Origin: Candidatus Solirubrobacter pratensis
Lineage (GTDB): Bacteria; Actinomycetota; Thermoleophilia; Solirubrobacterales; Solirubrobacteraceae
Assembly: GCF_000425945.1 (NCBI RefSeq)
Contig: NZ_KE384480.1
Location: 776,599 to 840,598 of the forward strand
Direction: 5' to 3'
Length of the DNA: 64,000 bases
Shown here: positions 57,727 through 64,000 of the stretch, one piece after another
Numbering within the stretch: the first letter of the stretch is position 1
Layout of the letters: each line of letters begins with the position of its first letter
The notes under the pieces: generated by a model
Told to the model about the DNA's origin: nothing
Database searches by the model: none
What the model saw: only the letters and a program-made list of their open reading frames with translations
Made by a program: the position numbers and the translations under genes

Positions 57727-58689
57727 CTAAACGCCAAGGGCGTCGGACAGCGGCTTGGTGCCGTTCCAGCGGGTGGTGATATGGCACGGCTTGCCGCGGA
57801 GCGACTTCGGGCGCGCGTCCGGCGGGCAGCGCTTCCAGGAGAGCGTGGCGCGCACGTCCGCAAGCCAGCCGGACTGGTGCGCGCCGAGCTTGCGCGCGCC
57901 GCGCGCGTCGAAGCTCATCCGGCCGCGCAGCGTGAGCCGGACCCCGCCGCGCGCGGCGGGCAGCGACCCGGCCGCCTTGCAGGAGAACTCGGTCGCCCAC
58001 AGCTCCCGGCAGCTCACCTTCACGTTCTCCCGGCGGTGACCGGGGCGAAGGCGGACCGCGAGGTCGGCGGCCTCGATGCTGATGTGGTCTGCGACTTCGC
58101 GCGCGATGGCGCCGTCGGCGGCGTCGAAGCCGTCGAGCAGGAACGCCAACGTGTCCGAGGAATCCAGCGAGCTGGCGCGCGTGTCAAACACGCGGGCTTC
58201 GGCGCAGATGAGGTTCAGCCCGACCAGCCGCGGGGCGGTGACGGCGAGCGTGACCTGGCGGCGGTCGGCGCTGAAGGTCTTGGTGACCGGGATGTCGGGG
58301 ACGGTGTCGTTGAAATCGAAGAAGTTGTCGAGCACCGCCGCGGTGTCGTCGCCGAGCGAACCAGCGATCCACAGCCAGGTCGGCCCATCGCCAAAGCAGG
58401 AGCCGTTGAGGTAGTCGCCGAACTCGACGCCGAACTTCCACGGGCGCAGCGCGCTGGTGACGGCGGGGTCGGCGAGCCCGTCGAGCAGGTTCAGCGTGAC
58501 CTGCAAGGACCCGGCCTGGTCGTCGTAGCGGATGGAAGTGCGATCCATCACCGGGTGCGTGGCCGAGGAGTCCTCCGGCGTCGGGTACTTATCCGGGGCG
58601 CTGCCGGTCCGGATGTCCGCTCGCGCGATTCCGGTAAGACCCAGCAGCGCGATCAGCAGCACCATCCCGGTGCGGGTCACACGCGTCAT
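57727..58689 (-). CDS. Secreted protein, paralogue of 58793-59947
   Basis: 320 aa from ATG 58689. Signal peptide TGMVLLIALLGLTGIARA. Residues 40-160 form a beta-rich domain (IRYDDQAGSLQVTLNLLDGL, VEFGDYLNGSCFGDGPTWLW). Later segments are RLVGLNLICAEARVFDTRAS and VKVSCRELWATEFSCKAAGS, with a basic end (CPPDARPKSLRGKPCHITTR, WNGTKPLSD). It shares the YDxQAGxL motif, a xLVGLN box and a terminal GTxxxxxxLA/G pattern with the divergent gene at 58793. Probably an exported binding protein. Family not recognised. Confidence 0.6.
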   Translation of the reverse strand: MTRVTRTGMVLLIALLGLTGIARADIRTGSAPDKYPTPEDSSATHPVMDRTSIRYDDQAGSLQVTLNLLDGLADPAVTSALRPWKFGVEFGDYLNGSCFGDGPTWLWIAGSLGDDTAAVLDNFFDFNDTVPDIPVTKTFSADRRQVTLAVTAPRLVGLNLICAEARVFDTRASSLDSSDTLAFLLDGFDAADGAIAREVADHISIEAADLAVRLRPGHRRENVKVSCRELWATEFSCKAAGSLPAARGGVRLTLRGRMSFDARGARKLGAHQSGWLADVRATLSWKRCPPDARPKSLRGKPCHITTRWNGTKPLSDALGV

Positions 58690-58792
58690 CGACCGCGGCA
58701 CGGTACTGGCCACGCTGCCGCTCCGCGAGCGAACATGCGGCCAGACGCCCCCGCGCCGCCGCCGCCGCGGCTACAGTGCTGCTCCCTTGAGG

Positions 58793-59947
58793 ATGAAGGG
58801 ATCACCAGCGCGCTCAGGACGGGCCACTCGATTGATGGCGTGCGCGGTCGCCGTCGCGACCGCGCTCACCTTGCCCGCGGCCGCCGCCGACGCCGCGGTC
58901 CGCACGGTCACGCTGCACTACGAGCGCCCGCAGCAGCCGCAGTCGCTGAACCCGCAGCCGCCGATCACCCAGCAGGCGGAGTTCCCGCAGGCGATCACCG
59001 TCAGTTACGACAACCAGGCGGGCACGCTCGCCGTGCACCTAGCGATCTTTGACGCGCCAACGTGGTTGCACCGGCTGCCGTCACTGCAGCTCGACCTGAG
59101 CGCGAGCTGCGACCTGACCGCTGACGCGCCGAGCGTGATCGCGGCCAGCTTCCGCTATGACCGTTACGACGGCACCGACGAGAACGGCAGCCCGTCCAGT
59201 GAGGTGGACGCCCGCGCGACGTTCACGCGCAACGGCTACGAGGGCGCGTCCGACGGCGCGATCAGCCCGACAGGCGACGGGTTCGATGTTGGCTTCCAGC
59301 ATCCCGCGCTCGTAGGCCTGAACGACTTGCGCTGCGCGCGGATCTCCTACTCCCAGACCTGGGACGCCAGCGGCTACTTCGCCGGGTACGAGCCATTCGA
59401 GCTGACCAAGGCCAACGCCACCGCGGCGTTCAAGACGCTGCTGGCCGCCAAGTACGGGTCGGCGTGGTCGGACGCGGCGAGGGCGTGGGCGCTGTGCCCG
59501 CGCGAGGAGTTCTTCCCGCTGGCCGACAACGACGACGACGGCGAGTACGACGACGGGCTGCCCGCCGCGATCTGCATGGCGCAGTTCCGGCACGGCCGCA
59601 CCTGGCGCTACGTCAGTGGACGGATCGAGGAAGGCCAGGATGGCGCCGTGTTCGAGCCCAAGCCCTACACGCGCGAGTGGACGCGCAAGTGGCGCAAGCT
59701 CCCGGCCAAGTGCCTGCGCCAGCTTCACCTGCGTGGGACTGCGTACTCAAACGACGGTACCTGCCCGGCGCTGATGATCTCCGACCTCGCCTACGACGTT
59801 CGCAAGGGCCGCAAGCCGCGCCGGGCGTACTGGCACGGCACCAACACCGCTGGGTTCCAGACGCTCGCCAGCTACCGCTGCACGACGCGCGCTCGTATCG
59901 TCACGTGCACCAACGGGCTCGGCGACGCATTACGCTGGAAGGGCTAG
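58793..59947 (+). CDS. Secreted protein, paralogue of 57727-58689
   Basis: 384 aa from ATG 58793, with TTGAGG just upstream. Signal peptide RLMACAVAVATALTLPAAAA. The first domain (FPQAITVSYDNQAGTLAVHL, FDAPTWLHRLPSLQLDLSAS) parallels the paralogue, as does HPALVGLNDLRCARISYSQT. It has extra parts: an acidic, calcium-binding-like stretch (EEFFPLADNDDDGEYDDG) and CMAQFRHGRTWRYVSGRIEE. It ends RAYWHGTNTAGFQTLASYRC and TNGLGDALRWKG. The genes diverge with 103 bp between starts, suggesting duplication by inversion. Confidence 0.6.
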   Translation: MKGSPARSGRATRLMACAVAVATALTLPAAAADAAVRTVTLHYERPQQPQSLNPQPPITQQAEFPQAITVSYDNQAGTLAVHLAIFDAPTWLHRLPSLQLDLSASCDLTADAPSVIAASFRYDRYDGTDENGSPSSEVDARATFTRNGYEGASDGAISPTGDGFDVGFQHPALVGLNDLRCARISYSQTWDASGYFAGYEPFELTKANATAAFKTLLAAKYGSAWSDAARAWALCPREEFFPLADNDDDGEYDDGLPAAICMAQFRHGRTWRYVSGRIEEGQDGAVFEPKPYTREWTRKWRKLPAKCLRQLHLRGTAYSNDGTCPALMISDLAYDVRKGRKPRRAYWHGTNTAGFQTLASYRCTTRARIVTCTNGLGDALRWKG

Positions 59948-60246
59948 CAACGCGGCGCCGGTCAGACGACGACGATGCGGAAGTCTGGTTGGCTCGGTAG
60001 CCCCCATGCTTTGGGCTCGTGAGGGACGTGATCCTCGTGTGGCCGGAGGTCTTCGACGCCGCCGTCGCCGCCATCGACGAGCGCAACTGACGCCGACGGC
60101 GGGGCTCGCGTGGCCCCTTTGGACCGTTCCGGTCCGCGCCCTCGACAGCGGGCCGCGCTCCGGTCACGTAGGCGCTCCGTGCGCCCGCGCGTACACTCCG
60201 GCATCCTCGCTTCCTGGCTAGGGTCGAACGTCCCAGGAGCTAGGGG
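59948..60246. other. 299-bp region without a supported gene
   Basis: A short GTG ORF at 60019-60090 (VILVWPEVFDAAVAAIDERN) could be a micro-ORF or remnant. Nothing else is protein-like. It probably holds the promoter of the next gene; no clear consensus. Confidence 0.3.
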
Positions 60247-61017
60247 ATGACGCAAGCCACATCGAGCTATGTGCTTAAACTCGACCGCGCGCGGGATCAC
60301 CTTGCCGCTGCGGATTCAGCCATCGAAGGGTGGCGTAAGGCGAACGCGTGCACGATCGTTGGAGCGCCCGTGGGCGACACCGGCGAGTACGCCCTGCATG
60401 CCCGCATCCCGACTCAGCCGCCCCCGGAACTGAGCGTCCTGATCGGCGACTGCGTCCATAACATGCGGTCCGCGCTAGACCATCTCGCTTTCGAGCTCGC
60501 GACGGCATTCACCCCTCCGCCGCTTCCAGACGCCGTCGCGGGAACCTCCGAGTTCCCCGTCTTTGACGACGCGACGGCCTACGGGCGACAAGCGCAACGA
60601 AAGCTCCAAGGAGTGGATCCGCGCGCGAAGGATCTCATCCAGACGATGCAGCCGTACCACGGAGGGGAGTGGGAACTCCTCGCCTTCATTCACGAGCTTG
60701 ACCGGATTGACAAGCACCGGGCGTTGAACATCGCGGTCGCCAACATCGAGCGGATCCATGTGAGCGTCCGTTTCGCTCGGCCGCTACACAGCTTCACGTT
60801 CGTCCCGCCCGGACCCGTAAAGGACGGCGAGCAACTGATGAGCTACATCGCCGAACCCACAAACCCGCTGACTCCTGTCGTACACGAGCACGATGCGACG
60901 CTCGGCGTTGCTATTGCCGAGGGACGGTTTGCGAGGTGGTGGGCATCCGACCGTCTCCGCGCGGCCGAGACGTTGATCCGCGAGCGCGTGATCCCGGCGC
61001 TTGCGCCCTACCTCTGA
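60247..61017 (+). CDS. HEPN-like hypothetical protein (256 aa)
   Basis: ATG 60247, with AGGAGCTAGGGG upstream. The core DCVHNMRSALDHLAFELATA, with an acidic/His helix pair further on (HELDRIDKHRALNIAVANIE), is common to a group of bacterial proteins of about 250 aa. That DxxHNxRSALDHL pattern resembles helical HEPN-type folds. The C-terminal part (RFARWWASDRLRAAETLIRE, RVIPALAPYL) is helical. No nuclease motif (RxxxxH) is clear. Such genes recur on mobile elements. The family name is a tentative match. Confidence 0.55.
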   Translation: MTQATSSYVLKLDRARDHLAAADSAIEGWRKANACTIVGAPVGDTGEYALHARIPTQPPPELSVLIGDCVHNMRSALDHLAFELATAFTPPPLPDAVAGTSEFPVFDDATAYGRQAQRKLQGVDPRAKDLIQTMQPYHGGEWELLAFIHELDRIDKHRALNIAVANIERIHVSVRFARPLHSFTFVPPGPVKDGEQLMSYIAEPTNPLTPVVHEHDATLGVAIAEGRFARWWASDRLRAAETLIRERVIPALAPYL

Positions 61018-61066
61018 GGTCCGCGCTCGATCTCGATGAGAATTGGTCGACCGAGCTATGTGACAG

Positions 61067-61450
61067 TCAGGCGTTTGGGCCGCGATCGAACTCGCTGAAT
61101 TTCACGACACGCGTCGCGGTCTCGCAGGAGCCCGCGATCCGCTTCCCGTTGGGCGTCGCGTAGCAGCGGTAGGGGCCGATCTGGCAGCCGCCGCCGTCCC
61201 CATACCGGGGGTCGCGGCGTTGCGCGCAGCCGCCTTCGATCTGCGCGGTCTCGACCACCTTGTTGAAGTAGCGCCGCAGCAGCACGCGGGCAGTAGCACA
61301 GGTCCAGTCGCCGGTAATCCGCACGTCGCGAGCCTTGAGATACGCGGTGTCCACTTTCGCGCATCGGCGGGCGGCGTGAGCCGGAGCTCCCGAGGCCGCC
61401 ACGGCTGTGACCACCGCGAAGGCAACTGCTGTCGAGATGAACTTCCGCAT
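61067..61450 (-). CDS. Secreted small Cys-rich protein
   Basis: 127 aa from ATG 61450. Signal peptide KFISTAVAFAVVTAVAASGA, cut near AHA. The mature domain has six cysteines (RRCAKVDTAYLKARDVRITG, DWTCATARVLLRRYFNKVVE, GGCAQRRDPRYGDGGGCQIG, YRCYATPNGKRIAGSC) and ends VVKFSEFDRGPNA. This is a compact, disulfide-bonded type of exported protein common in soil actinobacteria. Function unknown. Confidence 0.65.
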   Translation of the reverse strand: MRKFISTAVAFAVVTAVAASGAPAHAARRCAKVDTAYLKARDVRITGDWTCATARVLLRRYFNKVVETAQIEGGCAQRRDPRYGDGGGCQIGPYRCYATPNGKRIAGSCETATRVVKFSEFDRGPNA

Positions 61451-61758
61451 CCGTGCTCGCTCCCGTGTCTCTGAACGGCGCGGACCTTACCGAGCGGCGA
61501 GCTCGTGTGCCCTCCGACGCGGGCGTTGCATGTCGCGGCTTCGCGGAGGGCGGAACTCGACGACCAGGTGCGGGAGCGGATTTCGAGATCAGCAAGCAGC
61601 TGCCTCCGAAGCGATCCTCGGGCACGGGCTGCTCTGGGAGCCGGACCTTCGTCTGCGGCGTTCGACGAGTGGATGGCCAGCAGAGCGTTCCCGGCTAGCT
61701 GGCTAGCAGGCGACGCGACCGCGAACGCTCTGCCGTGAGGCGCCTGCCGGTCGGCATG
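61451..61758. other. 308-bp region without a supported gene
   Basis: Plus-strand frames read Arg/Ser/Pro-rich and overlap each other. I see no start with a ribosome site and no terminator. Confidence 0.3.
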
Positions 61759-62070
61759 TCAGCGGCGAAGCCGGACCGAGCGGTACGTGAACCCGGGCCG
61801 GATGCAGTACGCGTTCCCGTTGTGCATCCACACCTTCTTGCCCTCGTTGACGCAGTAGTTCCAGTAGTCGTCGTTGGTGCGCTCGCCCTTCATCGCGTAC
61901 ACGCGCTCGGCCTTGTAGTGGCTGGTGGTCACGCGCAGCACGCCGCGGCGCAGCGTCTTGGTGATCGTGACGTTGCCGTCGTCGCTGAGGGTCGCGCTGG
62001 CGATGCGGAAGCTGAAGTCCGTGCGGCTGTTGCGCTGCGTCCCGGTGTACGGCCTTCTGGACCCAGCCGA
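61759..62070 (-). pseudogene. 3' fragment of an exported-protein gene
   Basis: Reads RTDFSFRIASATLSDDGNVT, ITKTLRRGVLRVTTSHYKAE, RVYAMKGERTNDDYWNYCVN and KVWMHNGNAYCIRPGFTYRS to a stop at 61759. The fragment is coherent and basic, with two Cys, but has no start; upstream it runs into the broken DUF4352-like gene. It is likely the last third of another secreted protein. Confidence 0.4.
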
Positions 62071-62087
62071 CCGGATTAGCTCAGCCG

Positions 62088-62436
62088 CCACTCGCCGGTG
62101 TTGTCGCCGAACCGGAGTCCAGCGTGAACTGGAAGGTCTTGACCTTCCGGTTGGCGGGAACCTCGAACGGGACGCACAGGCGGCGCTTGGAGCCGGGGGA
62201 GATCTTGATGCCCGACTGCGACTCGCACCTGCCCGCCAAGTGGTGATCGTCGAGTCCGCCTGCTCGTCGCGCGCCGTGATGATCGCGGCGCCGTTGCCCG
62301 GACCGTCGTCGTAGGTGCCATCGCTGACGTTGCGGAGCAGCCTGACGCCGACGAACCGCCTGCCGGACTCCGGCTCGTCGTACTCGCCCGCGACCATCGG
62401 GTCCAGCACGCCGACGACGGTGACCTTCATCGTCAC
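62088..62436 (-). pseudogene. DUF4352-like exported protein, frameshifted
   Basis: From ATG 62436 the frame reads KVTVVGVLDPMVAGEYDEPE, SGRRFVGVRLLRNVSDGTYD and NGAAIITARDEQADSTI, the immunoglobulin-like DUF4352 domain of exported lipoproteins. A shift near 62240 gives the rest in another frame (CESQSGIKISPGSKRRLCVP, FEVPANRKVKTFQFTLDSG). A second shift gives FGDNTGEWRLS and a stop. No signal peptide is visible at this start, so the 5' end may also be lost. Confidence 0.6.
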
Positions 62437-62567
62437 GTCAGAGCCTTCGAGGGTGATCGAGTCCCTAGCCCGCGGGCTTATGAGAGGCGACCGTAACCAG
62501 GCGTGGGGACCTCACCAGTCGAACACTTGTCCAGTCGAGGGCCCCGGCGTGGGATAGCGTGCTCTGC

Positions 62568-63029
62568 ATGACCGGTGACACGGAAGTCCTCGATCCCGCG
62601 CCTGACCATCCGCCCGCGCCGTCGCGCCTACAGCGGCCGGTCACGCTGCGTGGCCTGATCGCGGCGTGCGCGCTGACGGCGGTGGTGTCGTGCGCGGTCG
62701 CGATGCTGATCGCCGCGGCGGTGATCGGCCGCGGTCCGGCCGGGCCAGCCGGAGCGCGTGCGGAGGCGGGGGCGCGCGGCCCCGAGGGGCCGGTCGGCGT
62801 CGGCGCGCCAGGTCCGCGCGGTGACCGCGGCCCGCGCGGTCGGACCGGACCGACAGGGCCATCAGGGCAGGCCGACGAGGAGTCGGTGTTCACGGCCATC
62901 GAGGGTGACCCGGACCGGCTGCGTCAGGTCGCCAACGACGGCGGCCCCACCACGAGCGATCTGTGCAGCCAGTTCCTGCAGTCCGACGCGGGCACGCTCA
63001 ACGACATCTACTACTACGGCGGCTGCTGA
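62568..63029 (+). CDS. Membrane-anchored collagen-like protein
   Basis: 153 aa from ATG 62568. N-terminus MTGDTEVLDPAPDHPPAPSR, one transmembrane helix (LIAACALTAVVSCAVAMLIA). Gly-X-Y tract (GPAGPAGARAEAGARGPEGP, GVGAPGPRGDRGPRGRTGPT) and the C-terminal box ESVFTAIEGDPDRLRQVAND plus GGPTTSDLC, ending GGC. It is a clear paralogue of the gene at 57249, including GD/DDTEV at the N-terminus. The conserved box after the tract may be a trimer cap or ligand site. Confidence 0.75.
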   Translation: MTGDTEVLDPAPDHPPAPSRLQRPVTLRGLIAACALTAVVSCAVAMLIAAAVIGRGPAGPAGARAEAGARGPEGPVGVGAPGPRGDRGPRGRTGPTGPSGQADEESVFTAIEGDPDRLRQVANDGGPTTSDLCSQFLQSDAGTLNDIYYYGGC

Positions 63030-63429
63030 CGCCGGGGGCGTAGGCCGCGCGGCATGGGCGGGCGAGCTAATCGAGCACGCTAATGCGCGCGTCCAGTGCG
63101 GCGTCGAGGCGCCTCCGCTGTGCTCGACGCGCAGGTCACGTCAGCCAGCGCGGGGTCGTCCACGGGCGGCTGCTGGTGGAGATGTCGGGCCGGTCGCGGC
63201 GGCGGTGCAAGACACCGTGCGTGTGCCGCAGCGCCGCGCGAGGTGGAGGCGCACGACCAGTCGCGAGCGGCCCTGTCAGGGCACTGACGAGCAGTACGCT
63301 GGCCGGGCCGCGCCCGGCGCGACACCAGAACGCCTGTCGCCGGACTCGTCTTAACCGGGGGGTTGCCTGACCTCTCATTTTTCTGTAGGCATCCCTCTGC
63401 CAAGGGCCACCACTGAGGGGGAAGTGACT

Positions 63430-63807
63430 ATGCCGCGTCGCAAAACAAGCTGGGCGTTGATCATCTGGACGGTGATCTTCGCCGTCTGGATAATCGCCGG
63501 AATCGCAGGCAACGACTGCGCGTCGCAGACCGGCGACGGCGTGATCTCCAACCAGACCGCCCAGGACGCCTGCGCGGCGGGCACCGGCATCGGCGTCGCG
63601 CTGATCTTCGTGTTGTGGTTCATCGGGTTCGTCGCGCTGTCGCTGGTGTGGCTGATGACCCGCGGCCGTCGCAGCCGTGACTGCCCGGTGTGCGGCAAGA
63701 GCGTCAAGCGCGGACTCGTGAAGTGCGACAACTGCGGCCACGACTTCCGGCCCTCCAACCAGTCGCAGCGGGCAGAGCAGCTCAGCAGTCCAGCAGCGGA
63801 CGGCTAG
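63430..63807 (+). CDS. Two-helix membrane protein with C-terminal zinc ribbon
   Basis: 125 aa from ATG 63430, with GAGGGGGAAG upstream; GTG 63424 is too close to that site. Two transmembrane helices (WALIIWTVIFAVWIIAGIAG; GIGVALIFVLWFIGFVALSL) flank a small outer loop with two Cys. The cytosolic end is a zinc ribbon (RDCPVCGKSVKRGLVKCDNC, then GHDF). This layout is common in actinobacterial membrane proteins of unknown role. The next gene begins 9 nt later. Confidence 0.65.
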   Translation: MPRRKTSWALIIWTVIFAVWIIAGIAGNDCASQTGDGVISNQTAQDACAAGTGIGVALIFVLWFIGFVALSLVWLMTRGRRSRDCPVCGKSVKRGLVKCDNCGHDFRPSNQSQRAEQLSSPAADG

Positions 63808-63816
63808 CCGCCCGGC

Positions 63817-64000
63817 GTGCAGCAGAACGTCTACGTCACCCAGAACAACCGCGGCTGCTTCAGCGGCTGCGGCACCGCGTTCGCGGTGATCCTGCTGATC
63901 GGGATCGCCGTGCAGTATTGGTACGTCTCCGTCGCGCTGGTCGTGATCGGAGCGGCCGTGGGCGTCTGGTACTACCGCACCCAGCGGGCCGCTGTCGCGG
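63817..64000 (+). CDS. Membrane protein, partial (runs off window)
   Basis: GTG 63817 reads MQQNVYVTQNNRGCFSGCGT, AFAVILLIGIAVQYWYVSVA and LVVIGAAVGVWYYRTQRAA. Two hydrophobic helices after a short Cys-containing N-terminus. The ORF is open to the window end. It is close after the zinc-ribbon membrane gene and probably in its operon. Confidence 0.5.
   Translation, partial: MQQNVYVTQNNRGCFSGCGTAFAVILLIGIAVQYWYVSVALVVIGAAVGVWYYRTQRAAVA

Larger units (their letters stand above)
25660..64000. mobile_element. Putative integrated genomic island (left end in comM; right end outside window)
   Basis: From the broken comM onward no conserved actinobacterial core gene appears (dprA or xerC might be expected next). 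The content is accessory: serine recombinase (42 kb), nucleases, restriction enzymes, an Ltp-like protein, many unknown small genes, many frameshifted genes and recent-looking paralogue pairs. No right-hand comM fragment is present in the window, so the extent and the number of tandem elements are unknown. The recombinase sits in the middle, not at the left end, so more than one insertion may be stacked here. Confidence 0.6.

Noticed and set aside
57343..59052. Plus-strand ORF of 569 aa
   Set aside because: It runs through two minus-strand secreted-protein genes with no domain and low-complexity composition.
63030..63423. ORFs on both strands in the 63.0-63.4 kb gap
   Set aside because: All are Arg/Ser/Ala-rich, overlap each other and lack starts with ribosome sites; I see only intergenic DNA there.

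Overview
The window looks like a piece of a high-GC actinobacterial chromosome. Protein families and gene order (rpmF-plsX-acpP-rnc-smc; ffh-rpsP-khpA-rimM-trmD-rplS-lepB-rnhB-yraN-comM) suit Actinomycetota. The style, with many GTG starts, Ala/Arg/Glu-rich proteins and collagen-like secreted proteins, fits the class Thermoleophilia (Solirubrobacterales-like). That placement is inference; there is no rRNA here to confirm it.

Region 1 (1-22.7 kb) is conserved core. It holds a partial ArsR-like regulator with its operator, a coiled-coil nuclease-like protein, acylphosphatase, an acyl-CoA-ligase-type enzyme, the YceD/L32/PlsX/ACP/RNase III/SMC run, an MmpL transporter, FtsY, an NfeD + SPFH pair, a transhydrogenase, and the Ffh/S16/KhpA/RimM/TrmD/L19/signal peptidase/RNase HII run. 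These link membrane lipid synthesis, ribosome biogenesis, co-translational protein targeting and chromosome segregation. Genes are intact and tightly packed, often with ATGA-type overlaps. A TATCCT/TACCCT-like -10 sits 10-12 nt before several starts, which suggests very short leaders. Several genes (plsX, rnc, rnhB) have no ATG/GTG/TTG at the N-terminus that homology demands.

Region 2 (22.7-24.4 kb) is a repeat-rich, decayed spacer: an HxlR-regulator remnant, two copies of a 160-210 bp repeat (one carrying a long hairpin), a 47-bp perfect inverted repeat and a 72-bp tandem repeat. Then come yraN and the 5' part of comM. comM stops exactly where its Walker B acidic residues should follow.

Region 3 (25.66 kb to the window end) looks like a large integrated island whose left end lies in comM and whose right end is outside the window. 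It holds mostly small unknown or accessory genes: nucleases (PD-(D/E)XK pair, GIY-YIG, HNH), an Ltp-type superinfection-exclusion-like protein, a CsrA-like protein, a DUF5677 + SEC-C protein, and a serine recombinase (42 kb) beside an SRA-like/PD-(D/E)XK type IV restriction enzyme and a frameshifted Mrr. About a dozen loci are broken by 1-nt frameshifts, in contrast to the intact core. The last 14 kb are dominated by secreted or membrane-anchored proteins: five with collagen-like Gly-X-Y tracts, a trypsin-like protease, a NucA/NucB-type nuclease with an excalibur domain, and several paralogous pairs. I saw no tRNA, rRNA or CRISPR array.
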